Source: an uncultured Sterolibacteriaceae bacterium (GTDB lineage Bacteria; Pseudomonadota; Gammaproteobacteria; Burkholderiales; Rhodocyclaceae). From it: a DNA stretch of 64,000 nucleotides. The translations under genes and the position numbers were made by a program. The notes beneath the pieces are model-generated. The model saw only the letters and a program-made list of their open reading frames with translations. It ran no database searches and was not told the origin of the DNA. The stretch spans positions 310,001-374,000 of the forward strand of contig CALARK010000020.1 in assembly GCA_937888595.1 (NCBI GenBank). Direction: 5' to 3'. The stretch's first letter is position 1, and each line of letters starts with the position of its first letter. This document shows positions 6,785 through 16,662 of this stretch, piece by piece.

Positions 6785-9382
6785 ATGCTGGAAGCCTATC
6801 GAGCACATGTCGCCGAGCGCGCCGCCCTCGGCATCCCGCCGCTGCCACTGACCAAGCCGCAGACCGTCGCGCTGGTCGAACTGCTGCAGGCCCCCCCCAA
6901 GGGCGAAGAGGATTTCCTCGTCGACCTGATCACCCATCGCGTGCCGGCCGGTGTGGATGACGCCGCCGAGGTGAAGGCGAAGTTCCTCGCCAAAGTCGGC
7001 GCCGGCGAGACGGCATGCCCGCTCATTTCCCGCGCCAAGGCGACCGAACTGCTCGGCACCATGCTCGGCGGCTACAACGTCAAGCCGCTGATCGACCTGC
7101 TCGACGATGCCGAGGTCGGCACCGTCGCCGCGCAGGGCCTCAAGGGCACGCTGCTGATGTTCGACGCCTTCCACGACGTCGCCGACAAGTGCAAGGCCGG
7201 CAATGTGAACGCAAAAGCCGTCATGCAGAGCTGGGCCGATGCCGAGTGGTTCACCTCGCGTCCCGAAGTGCCGCAATCGCTCAAGGTCACCGTCTTCAAG
7301 GTCACCGGCGAGACCAACACCGACGACCTTTCTCCTGCCCCTGACGCTTGGAGCCGCCCCGACATTCCGCTGCACGCGCTGGCGATGTTGAAGAACCCGC
7401 GCGACGGCATCGAGGCCGACAAGCCCGGCGAACGCGGCCCGATCAAGCAGCTCGACGCCCTCAAGGCCAAGGGCAACCTCGTCGCCTACGTCGGCGACGT
7501 GGTCGGCACCGGCTCCTCGCGCAAGTCCGCCACCAACTCGGTGCTGTGGTTCACCGGTGAGGACATACCCTTCGTACCGAACAAGCGCTTCGGCGGCGTC
7601 TGCCTTGGCAGCAAGATCGCGCCGATCTTCTACAACACCATGGAAGACGCCGGTGCCCTGCCGATCGAGCTCGACGTCAGCCAGATGGCCATGGGCGAAG
7701 AGATCGAGCTGCGCCCCTACGAAGGCAAGGCGCTAAAGAACGGCGCGAATGGACCTCAACTCGTCGCCGAGTTCAAGGTCAAGTCCGACGTCATCTTCGA
7801 CGAGGTGCGCGCCGGCGGCCGCATCAACCTGATCATCGGCCGCGGCCTGACGGGCAAGGCGCGCGAGTTCCTCGGCCTGCCCGTCTCGACCCTGTTCCGC
7901 CTGCCGCAGAACCCGGCCGACACCGGCAAGGGCTTCACGTTGGCGCAGAAGATGGTCGGCCGCGCCTGCGGTCTGCCCGATGGCAAGGGCATCCGTCCGG
8001 GCACCTATTGCGAACCGAAGATGACCTCGGTCGGCAGCCAGGACACCACCGGCCCGATGACGCGCGACGAACTGAAAGACCTCGCCTGCCTGGGCTTCTC
8101 GGCCGATCTGGTGATGCAGTCCTTCTGCCACACCGCCGCCTATCCGAAGCTGGTGGACGTGAAGACCCACCGCACGCTGCCGAGCTTCATCACGGCGCGC
8201 GGCGGCATCTCGCTCAAGCCCGGCGACGGCGTGATCCATAGCTGGCTGAACCGCTTCCTGCTGCCCGACACCGTCGGCACCGGCGGCGACTCGCACACGC
8301 GCTTCCCGATCGGCATTTCCTTCCCGGCCGGCTCGGGCCTCGTCGCCTTCGCCGCAGCGACGGGCGTGATGCCGCTCGACATGCCCGAATCCGTGCTGGT
8401 GCGCTTCAAGGGCACGCTGCAGCCGGGCGTCACCCTGCGCGACCTGGTCAACGCCATTCCCTACTACGCGATCAAGCAGGGCCTGCTGACCGTCGAGAAG
8501 AAGGGCAAGAAGAACATCTTCTCCGGCCGCATCCTCGAAATCGAAGGCCTGCCTGACCTCAAGGTGGAACAGGCCTTCGAACTGACCGACGCCTCGGCCG
8601 AGCGCTCCGCCGCCGGCTGCACAGTGCGCCTCAACAAGGAACCGATCATCGAGTACCTCAAGTCGAACATCACGCTGATGAAGTGGATGATCGCCGAGGG
8701 CTACGAGGACAAGCGCACCCTCGCCCGCCGCATCAAGGCGATGGAGGACTGGCTCGCCAATCCGCAACTGCTCCAGCCGGATGCCGATGCCGAGTACGCC
8801 GCCGTGATCGAGATCGACCTGGCCGACGTCAAGGAACCCATCCTCGCCTGCCCGAACGACCCGGACGACGTCAAGCTGCTGTCCGACGTGCAGGGCGACA
8901 AGATCGACGAGGTCTTCATCGGCTCGTGCATGACCAACATCGGCCACTTCCGCGCCGCCGGCAAGGTGCTCGACGGCAAGAGCGACATCCCGACCCGCCT
9001 GTGGATCGCGCCGCCGACCAAGATGGACGCCATGATCCTCAACGAGGAAGGCTACTACTCGGTGCTCGGCAAATCCGGCGCGCGCATGGAAATGCCCGGC
9101 TGCTCGCTGTGCATGGGCAACCAGGCGCAGATCAAGAAGGGCAGCACGGCGGTATCGACGTCGACGCGGAACTTCCCGAACCGTCTCGGTATCGACACAC
9201 GCGTCTATCTCAGCTCCGCCGAACTCGCCGCCGTCGCGGCGCTGCTCGGCAAGCTACCGACCGTCGCCGAGTACATGGAGTATGTGAATGTCGTCAACCA
9301 GAAGGCCGGCGACATCTACCGCTACATGCAGTTCGACACCATCCCCGACTTCGTTGATGTCGCTAAAGAAGTTCAGGTGTAG
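6785..9382 (+). CDS. acnB: Aconitate hydratase B
   Basis: 865 aa, matching the AcnB type, with the swivel domain early in the protein. It isomerises citrate to isocitrate through a 4Fe-4S cluster. Cluster ligands appear in GSCMTN (about residue 714) and CSLCMGN (about 770); active-site stretches CHTAAYPK and GGDSHTR are present. The ATG at 6785 (LEAYRAHVAER follows) has an AAAGGA ribosome site, and an upstream in-frame ATG at 6749 lies inside the DUF3617 gene. It is the last gene of the mdh operon and is followed by a strong terminator. Confidence 0.96.
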   Translation: MLEAYRAHVAERAALGIPPLPLTKPQTVALVELLQAPPKGEEDFLVDLITHRVPAGVDDAAEVKAKFLAKVGAGETACPLISRAKATELLGTMLGGYNVKPLIDLLDDAEVGTVAAQGLKGTLLMFDAFHDVADKCKAGNVNAKAVMQSWADAEWFTSRPEVPQSLKVTVFKVTGETNTDDLSPAPDAWSRPDIPLHALAMLKNPRDGIEADKPGERGPIKQLDALKAKGNLVAYVGDVVGTGSSRKSATNSVLWFTGEDIPFVPNKRFGGVCLGSKIAPIFYNTMEDAGALPIELDVSQMAMGEEIELRPYEGKALKNGANGPQLVAEFKVKSDVIFDEVRAGGRINLIIGRGLTGKAREFLGLPVSTLFRLPQNPADTGKGFTLAQKMVGRACGLPDGKGIRPGTYCEPKMTSVGSQDTTGPMTRDELKDLACLGFSADLVMQSFCHTAAYPKLVDVKTHRTLPSFITARGGISLKPGDGVIHSWLNRFLLPDTVGTGGDSHTRFPIGISFPAGSGLVAFAAATGVMPLDMPESVLVRFKGTLQPGVTLRDLVNAIPYYAIKQGLLTVEKKGKKNIFSGRILEIEGLPDLKVEQAFELTDASAERSAAGCTVRLNKEPIIEYLKSNITLMKWMIAEGYEDKRTLARRIKAMEDWLANPQLLQPDADAEYAAVIEIDLADVKEPILACPNDPDDVKLLSDVQGDKIDEVFIGSCMTNIGHFRAAGKVLDGKSDIPTRLWIAPPTKMDAMILNEEGYYSVLGKSGARMEMPGCSLCMGNQAQIKKGSTAVSTSTRNFPNRLGIDTRVYLSSAELAAVAALLGKLPTVAEYMEYVNVVNQKAGDIYRYMQFDTIPDFVDVAKEVQV

Positions 9383-9413
9383 CGCCTAAACGCTTCCCGT
9401 AGTCAGGCACACA

Positions 9414-9450
9414 AAAACCCGCATCGCTGCTGATGCGGGTTTTCATTTTT
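9414..9450 (+). terminator. Rho-independent terminator after acnB
   Basis: A perfect 12-bp stem, AAAACCCGCATC (9414-9425) and GATGCGGGTTTT (9432-9443), with a 6-base loop, followed by a T-rich run. It lies about 30 bases after the acnB stop and closes the mdh-acnB operon. Confidence 0.92.
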
Positions 9451-9587
9451 AGACACCGGAACCCTGACGATCGCCGTCATCCGCTCCACGGCAAGCTTGC
9501 CGGCCAGCCCTCGGCATCCTTCCTCCCCCCAGACGGGCGCCTCGATGAGAGGCTTGGTCCGATCAAGGCGGGACGGCTATCCCCCGC

Positions 9588-11090
9588 TCATTCAGCATCG
9601 AACCTGAGGCAGTTGCGGCCGCTGTCCTTGGCGCGGTACATGGCATTGTCGGCACGCTTGAGGACCTGATCAAGATCGTATTCCGCATCCTCAAACAGCG
9701 TGGCCCCGATACTCGGCGTGCTGCTGTACATCACTTCACCGAGCGGGTATGGCTTGTTCAGCTCGAACAGCAGATTGTCGCCGAACCGGGCTGCCTGTCG
9801 CTTCGCATCTTCGGGTTTCGAAGGCAATCCGGTCAGCAGGATGATGAACTCGTCTCCCCCCAGGCGACACACCGTATCGGTCGTCCGGGTATTCGCCAGC
9901 AAGCGCTTGGCGATCTCGATCAGCATCATGTCGCCGTAATCGTGCCCCAGCGTGTCGTTCAGCTGCTTGAAGCGATCCATGTCGATGAACAGCAGCGCCC
10001 CCATGGTTTTGTTGCGCCGGTTGCCATGCATCGACTGCTGCAGCCGGTCCATCAGCAGCTTTCGATTCGGCAAGCCGGTCAGGGGATCGTGCAACGCCAT
10101 GTGCACCAGTTCGGATTCCCTGTTTTTCTTGTCGTTGATGTCCTTGACCGCACCGATCATGCGACGCGGCGCCCCGTCCTCGCCACGTTCCACGACCTTG
10201 CCCCGGTCGAAAACCCAGAAGTAGTGTCCGTCCGCATGGCGCAACCTGTACTCGATGGTGAACTCCGCGTCACCACCGAGGCTTTTGGTCAGTGCCAGCT
10301 CGACCTGTGGTGCATCTTCCGGATGAATCAAGCCCATGTAGAACCCGACCGGATGTTGCAGTGCGCGAGCGTCCAGGCCGAGCATGCGGCACCACGCGGC
10401 ATTGTGCTTGACCCTGTCCTCGGCGACCCGCCAGTCCCAGATGCCATCACCTGTCGCCGCCATCACATGGCCCAGCAGCTCCTCGCTTTCGCGGATGCGC
10501 TGCTCGCTCTGCCGGCGCTCGTGAATATTCCTGAACACCCCCCGAATCGAATTTCGCTTGCCGGTCGCGGAGCGGCTGTCCGATACACCGTACAGGTTGT
10601 ACCACTGCCATTCGCCATTCCCGTCCATCAGGCGGATATCGACATCCAGGGCCGGGGAGCGCCCCAACAAGTAATACCCGTGCTCCGCCTCGGCGAGCCG
10701 GGCCCTGTCTTCCGGATGGCAGATGCTCGCCCATTCCGCAAACTCGCGGCGGCGCCAGTCGCCCGCCTGCCGGTTGCTGGACTTGTCGTAGTCGGTGATC
10801 ACGATATTTCCCGACGCGGTCTTCTTCTCCCAATAGCCCTGGTCTCCGCTCGTCAACACCAAGCGCAGGTCACTGGCCATTTTGGATCGCTGCAGCAAAT
10901 TCCCGATGCGCAGCCCGATCAGGCTCAGCCGGGTGGTCTTGCTGATGAAATCACAGATGCCGAGCGACAAGGCATCGCTTTCCTTCTCCGGACTGGCATC
11001 GGCCGTGACCATTACGACCGGCGTATCGGCAAAATTTTCCAGCTGCTTCAGTCGTGCCATGGTTTCGAGACCGTCCATGCCCGGCATCAT
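9588..11090 (-). CDS. PAS/PAC-GGDEF protein with partial receiver domain (likely C-terminal part of a split hybrid kinase)
   Basis: 500 aa. The first 70 residues are only the second half of a receiver domain (MMPGMDG, VVMVTAD, then an atypical end). Two PAS/PAC modules follow (about 85-190 and 205-325), then a GGDEF domain with LHDPLTGLPNR and an intact RLGGDEF motif, so it may make cyclic di-GMP. The missing receiver half sits in the next gene upstream in another frame; see the kinase at 11105-12619. The listed ATG is the first in frame but lies in the middle of the receiver, so it is probably not a natural start. Confidence 0.8.
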   Translation of the reverse strand: MMPGMDGLETMARLKQLENFADTPVVMVTADASPEKESDALSLGICDFISKTTRLSLIGLRIGNLLQRSKMASDLRLVLTSGDQGYWEKKTASGNIVITDYDKSSNRQAGDWRRREFAEWASICHPEDRARLAEAEHGYYLLGRSPALDVDIRLMDGNGEWQWYNLYGVSDSRSATGKRNSIRGVFRNIHERRQSEQRIRESEELLGHVMAATGDGIWDWRVAEDRVKHNAAWCRMLGLDARALQHPVGFYMGLIHPEDAPQVELALTKSLGGDAEFTIEYRLRHADGHYFWVFDRGKVVERGEDGAPRRMIGAVKDINDKKNRESELVHMALHDPLTGLPNRKLLMDRLQQSMHGNRRNKTMGALLFIDMDRFKQLNDTLGHDYGDMMLIEIAKRLLANTRTTDTVCRLGGDEFIILLTGLPSKPEDAKRQAARFGDNLLFELNKPYPLGEVMYSSTPSIGATLFEDAEYDLDQVLKRADNAMYRAKDSGRNCLRFDAE

Positions 11091-11104
11091 CCGATCCAGC
11101 AGAA

Positions 11105-12619
11105 TCAGGTCGAACGGCGCCTGTTCGACCAGTCGGATCGCTTCCGCCCCGTCGTGGCGAGCGTGACCCGGTAATTGTCCTGCAGAAACAACTGCATCAT
11201 CCTCAGCCAGGAGTCGTTGTCATCCACCACCAGTACATGCGGCTTTTTCCCTGCAGGAACCGTCGTATCCGCAGGCGGGGCCGACGGGACGCTGCATTCC
11301 TGCGCTCCCGCTGCTGCCGCCCCCGGCGACTCGCCTGCAGGCAGGTCGCCCCCTCGCTCGGCTGCCGTCTGCTGCACGGGCAGGGTCACCGTGAATGTCG
11401 CACCCTGCCCCGGTGTGCTGGCGACGGTGACATTGCCATGATGACGCTGGACGATGCCATAGACCATCGACAAACCAAGTCCCATCCCGCTGCCGACCGG
11501 CCGTGTAGTGAAGAATGGATTGAAGATCCTGTGCAGGTTTTCCGGGGCGATGCCGCGACCGGTATCCTCAATCGAGATGTTGACGAAATCGCCGGAAACC
11601 TCGGTGCGCAGGGTGATGACACCCGGTCCGTCGATGGCTTCGAGCGCATTGTTCAGCAAGCCGAGGAACACCTGGTTGATTTCCGAATGCTGACACAGCA
11701 CCGGCGGCAGAAGCCCGTACGCCCGGCGGATCTCACACCCGTCCCGGATCAGGGGCTGCATCACACTCAGGGTTTCATCCAGCGCCTGATTGATATCCAC
11801 CTGCCGCCAATCGTCGACTTCGTCCGTGCTGGCGAAGGAAACCAGATCGCGGATGATCTTGACGACCCGTTGCAGGCCGGTGGTGGTATCGGCGATCAGA
11901 TCCGGAAGATCGTCGCGCAGATATTCCGGATCAAGCGCTGCTCTCCGCTGCTTCAGTTCGTCCTCCAGGCCTGCATCGCCAGGATGGGCTGCGATGCGCT
12001 CCTGGAGCAACAACAGATCGAGCAGGCCGGTCGCATAGCGGCCCAGCGTGGCGAGGTTGCTGCTCACGAAGCCGATCGGGTTGTTGAGTTCATGCGCGAT
12101 GCCGGCAGACAGCTGCCCGACGGCGGCCATTTTTTCCGAGTGGATCAGGTGGCCATAGGTCGCCTCCAGTCGTTCGTTCAAGGATGCCAGTTCCTGGTTC
12201 GCCTGCACGGTGGCCGCCAGGTTCGCGTCCCGTTCCGCCTGCATGCGCGTGTATTCGCTGCGGTCGGCGAGGGTGACTGCCAGCAGCGGCTCCCCGGTCA
12301 ATGCGGCAGTCGCCGTACCGATGCTGATCTCGACCGGCAGGTGGCTGCCATCCGCACACAGGACAGGAAAGATTTTCCCCACGCCCATGCGCCGAGAAAA
12401 TCTGCCTGCCACGAATCCTGTCCGCAAGCGGTCATGCCCTGCCCGCATTTCCGACGGGATGAGATCTTCCACCTGCATCCGTTCGAGGGTTTCACGGTCA
12501 TAACCAAACAGATCGCATGCGGCCTTGTTGACCTTGACCAGATGGCCCTGCATGTCCGCCAGCACGACCGGATCCGGCAACGCATCCAGCAATGCGAGAT
12601 ACAGATCCGCGACTTTCAT
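11105..12619 (-). CDS. PAS sensor histidine kinase with N-terminal half of a receiver domain (frameshifted)
   Basis: A PAS domain (about 5-120), a coiled region, a HisKA domain with GIAHELNNP (phospho-His near residue 176), then an HATPase domain with DTGRGI, NPFFTT and GMGLGLSMV. A linker leads into a receiver start (HVLVVDDND). After VTLATTG the frame runs into an unrelated 13-residue tail. A +1 shift at the G4 tract (C4 at 11147-11150 on the plus strand) would restore AEAIRLVEQ...LLDRMMPGMDG and join the GGDEF protein. GGAGGGG precedes the ATG at 12619. Probable role: membrane-free sensing coupled to cyclic di-GMP. Confidence 0.82.
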   Translation of the reverse strand: MKVADLYLALLDALPDPVVLADMQGHLVKVNKAACDLFGYDRETLERMQVEDLIPSEMRAGHDRLRTGFVAGRFSRRMGVGKIFPVLCADGSHLPVEISIGTATAALTGEPLLAVTLADRSEYTRMQAERDANLAATVQANQELASLNERLEATYGHLIHSEKMAAVGQLSAGIAHELNNPIGFVSSNLATLGRYATGLLDLLLLQERIAAHPGDAGLEDELKQRRAALDPEYLRDDLPDLIADTTTGLQRVVKIIRDLVSFASTDEVDDWRQVDINQALDETLSVMQPLIRDGCEIRRAYGLLPPVLCQHSEINQVFLGLLNNALEAIDGPGVITLRTEVSGDFVNISIEDTGRGIAPENLHRIFNPFFTTRPVGSGMGLGLSMVYGIVQRHHGNVTVASTPGQGATFTVTLPVQQTAAERGGDLPAGESPGAAAAGAQECSVPSAPPADTTVPAGKKPHVLVVDDNDSWLRMMQLFLQDNYRVTLATTGRKRSDWSNRRRST

Positions 12620-12940
12620 TGCCCCTCCACGCTCACGCAAATTTGGGCAGGTGCCCACCCCCCACAATTCTCACTTTTTATCACATTTATCAATACATCG
12701 CCATACGGATATCCGTATGTGATAGCTAGTGATACTTATGGTGGCCTATCGGCGGTGGTGAACGCCTCTCCGCAGTGGCGTCCGGATCAGGTCACCATTT
12801 GAGGACGCGCAGCCTCATGGGGCGACAGGGACTCGCGGCACCCGGCACTTCGCGGTGCTGCGTGTCAGGTCGTCCTGTCTATGGGAGGAATGCCGCTGGC
12901 GTATGCGGGGCCCATCGCGGACCCGCCTCGGGATCGGACA
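12620..12940. other. Intergenic region of about 320 bases
   Basis: No convincing gene. It holds the upstream region of the minus-strand kinase, including the palindrome at 12702-12719, and a GC-rich remainder with no clear coding pattern on either strand. Confidence 0.5.
12702..12719. promoter_or_regulatory. Perfect 18-bp palindrome upstream of the sensor kinase
   Basis: CATACGGAT followed by its exact complement ATCCGTATG. It sits about 85 bases upstream of the kinase ATG in an otherwise AT-richer stretch. It may be an operator; the protein that would bind it is unknown. Confidence 0.45.
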
Positions 12941-13090
12941 CTAGGTCGAATGTACCGGCCGGTCGCCACGGGAACGACGGGTGCGGGCCTCGCCTGCGTT
13001 CATGGCGGAGATGCAGTGGCCGACGAGCGTGCCGAGCACCACCGATAACACGAACCACCACACGATGAAGCTGAGGATGAAGCTGAGCAT
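12941..13090 (-). CDS. Small single-pass membrane protein, unknown function
   Basis: 49 aa. A hydrophobic helix (residues 2-24, rich in F, I, V, W) is followed by an Arg-rich polar tail (about 30-45), so the tail is probably cytoplasmic. A strong GGAGG ribosome site sits 5 bases before the ATG at 13090, which is the main support for a real gene. A 17-codon longer start exists but has no ribosome site. Homology was not recognised. Confidence 0.5.
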   Translation of the reverse strand: MLSFILSFIVWWFVLSVVLGTLVGHCISAMNAGEARTRRSRGDRPVHST

Positions 13091-13202
13091 AAAATCCTCC
13101 GTTATCCGATTTGCCCGGAAGGATTGTCTGAGCCAGGACACCCCCAGTCAATAAATGCCAATAAATGAAACCCGGGGTTCATTTGAACGAAGCCGAGATA
13201 CG

Positions 13203-13448
13203 TCAGGGGGCGACACGGCGGGGCTTGATGGCCTTGCGCGCATCGGCCAGATCCTTGTCGGTGAGACGACCGGTCTCATGCAGCCAGATGAGCATCGCGG
13301 TCGGCAAGGGAATCGCGCGCAGGGTTTCGTAACGCGAGCCGCCAGATTGCGTCACGCCGAACCGGGACCAGTATTCCGATTGCGTCATGGATGCGCGACG
13401 CCGGCTCTCCCGGATGCGGTCTGGATCGATAATTTTGCTTTTTGCCAT
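13203..13448 (-). CDS. Small helix-turn-helix protein
   Basis: 81 aa. The segment SMTQSEYWSRFGVTQSGGSRYE resembles an XRE-like helix-turn-helix core, followed by P-x-A-M-L-I-W-L-H-E-T-G-R and LTDKDLADA. This small family is widespread in beta- and gammaproteobacteria and has no assigned role. AGGAA precedes the ATG. It is divergent from the HTH-receiver gene at 13614, and the 165-base gap between them likely holds both promoters. Confidence 0.75.
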   Translation of the reverse strand: MAKSKIIDPDRIRESRRRASMTQSEYWSRFGVTQSGGSRYETLRAIPLPTAMLIWLHETGRLTDKDLADARKAIKPRRVAP

Positions 13449-13613
13449 GATGATTCCTGGTCCAATGTTGAACGGAAAAGCCGATCCGCCGGTTGCTTCG
13501 GCCGGCAGTCTGCTGAGGGCATGACGGAGCGTCAAACCGGCCGAAAATGTGATACTCGGTTTCATTTGAAATCGGCGCTTGCCACGGCAAAGGCCACGTC
13601 GGAACATGCTCGA

Positions 13614-14186
13614 ATGAAAAAAAACTACCTGACCACCCGTGAGGCAGCGAAGCTGCTCGACATTTCGGTACGCACCGCCCAGCAGTGGGTAGAGCGCGGC
13701 CGGCTGGTCGGCTGGAAGACGGAGGGCGGGCACCGGCGCATCAGTTACGACTCGGTGCAAAAACTGATGCGCCAGCGGCAAACCGGGAAGAAGGACACGG
13801 CAGCGCCGCTGCCCGTGCTGATCATCGAGGACGATGCCACGCTGCTGAAGCTCTACCGCATGCAGATGGCGACCTGGCCGGTCGATATCGCGATCTATGT
13901 CGCGGCCAACGGCTACGAGGGGCTGGTAATGGTCGGCGAGGTCGCGCCGCGCCTGCTGATCTGCGACCTGCGCCTACCTGGCGTGAATGGTTTTCAGATC
14001 ATCCGCTCGCTCTGCGAGATACCGCGTTACCGTGACATGGAGATCGTTGTGATCAGCGGTCTGTGGCCGAGCGAGATCGAGGCGCACGGCGGTCTGCCCG
14101 AACGGGTACGGCTATTCGGCAAGCCGATCGACTTCGAGCAGCTCAGGGAGATGGTGGTCGGGCTGGCCGCAATGCGGCCGCGCTAA
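13614..14186 (+). CDS. HTH (excisionase/MerR-type) plus receiver-domain protein
   Basis: 190 aa. The N-terminus is a helix-turn-helix of the excisionase type (TTREAAKLLDISVRTAQQW, with TEGGHRRI wing; residues 6-45). A receiver domain follows (about 67-185) with acidic pair D73-D74, phospho-acceptor D118 in LLICDLRLPG, S148 and the conserved lysine in FGKPID. This order, DNA-binding first, is the reverse of usual response regulators. No dedicated kinase is adjacent; the split hybrid kinase at 9.6-12.6 kb is the nearest. Weak ribosome site (GGAA). Confidence 0.82.
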   Translation: MKKNYLTTREAAKLLDISVRTAQQWVERGRLVGWKTEGGHRRISYDSVQKLMRQRQTGKKDTAAPLPVLIIEDDATLLKLYRMQMATWPVDIAIYVAANGYEGLVMVGEVAPRLLICDLRLPGVNGFQIIRSLCEIPRYRDMEIVVISGLWPSEIEAHGGLPERVRLFGKPIDFEQLREMVVGLAAMRPR

Positions 14187-14202
14187 ACGCAACGACGCAA
14201 CC

Positions 14203-14637
14203 TCAGTTCTTGGCGGCTTTATTCGCCAGCATTTCAAGCATCTCGGTGACGTTCTCCGGGGCGATGTCGATGCCGAATTCGTCGCCGGGATTGACGACGA
14301 TGGCGAAACCCGGCTCCATGCGTTCGACGATCCACTCGAACTCGGCCAGCAGGCCGCCGCTGTAGCCGGGGGTCTCGGCCAGGAAATCCTTGGCGCGATC
14401 CGGGCTGGTGAAGAGCACGAGAATGTCCTGGCCGTCCTCGTCGCGCACCACCAGCGGCGTCGCCTTCGTGGTGCGCTGGAAACCGGCGATGCCGTCGTCC
14501 TTGTCGTCCTTGATGGGGATGAAGACCTGCTCGGCCAGCAGCTCGCGCATGAAATCCTCGCCGGCGAGATCGCCGTTCATCGCGGCCAGCAGCTTGCGCT
14601 CCAGTTCGTTCTTGGGTTCGATCGGCTGTGGTGTCAT
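14203..14637 (-). CDS. SseB-like protein
   Basis: 144 aa, acidic, no signal peptide. The pattern NELERKLLAAM...F...LLAEQVFIP, then PLVVRDEDGQDILVLFTSP and a final GFAIVVNPGDEFGIDI, matches the SseB N-terminal domain family. The cellular role is poorly known. The ATG at 14637 is chosen over a TTG two codons upstream. It is convergent with the HTH-receiver gene, with 16 bases between stops. Confidence 0.75.
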   Translation of the reverse strand: MTPQPIEPKNELERKLLAAMNGDLAGEDFMRELLAEQVFIPIKDDKDDGIAGFQRTTKATPLVVRDEDGQDILVLFTSPDRAKDFLAETPGYSGGLLAEFEWIVERMEPGFAIVVNPGDEFGIDIAPENVTEMLEMLANKAAKN

Positions 14638-14697
14638 GGTCAATGGTCCCGGGTAAATGTCATGTCGAGGTGGGGCCGGGCTGTGCTAGATTCAAGC

Positions 14698-14721
14698 GCC
14701 GTCCCGCCAGCGCCGACTTTT
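14698..14721 (-). repeat. R24 dispersed repeat copy
   Basis: One mismatch to the consensus. It lies between the divergent sseB-like gene and recQ, so it is one of the few copies not at a gene's 3' end. Confidence 0.85.
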
Positions 14722-14779
14722 TGGCGTCGCCCCGCCAAACTGCTTCCTGTTTCCGCTTCCTGCTTCCCCGCTTTCTACC

Positions 14780-16612
<1,833 letters not shown>

Positions 16613-16628
16613 TCACCTGCCGCGCGGC

Positions 16629-16651
16629 GCCGTCCCGCCAGCGCCGACTTT
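16629..16651 (-). repeat. R24 repeat copy in the ycaO leader
   Basis: Lies between the recQ stop and the ycaO ATG, in opposite orientation to both genes. A TATAAT box (16608-16613) overlaps the recQ stop just upstream. Confidence 0.85.
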
Positions 16652-16662
16652 CAGGATCACTC

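Noticed and set aside
9556..9580. CAAGGCGGGACGGC downstream of the GGDEF gene
   Set aside because: It shares the right block of R24 but lacks the AAAAGTCGGC block; too weak to count.
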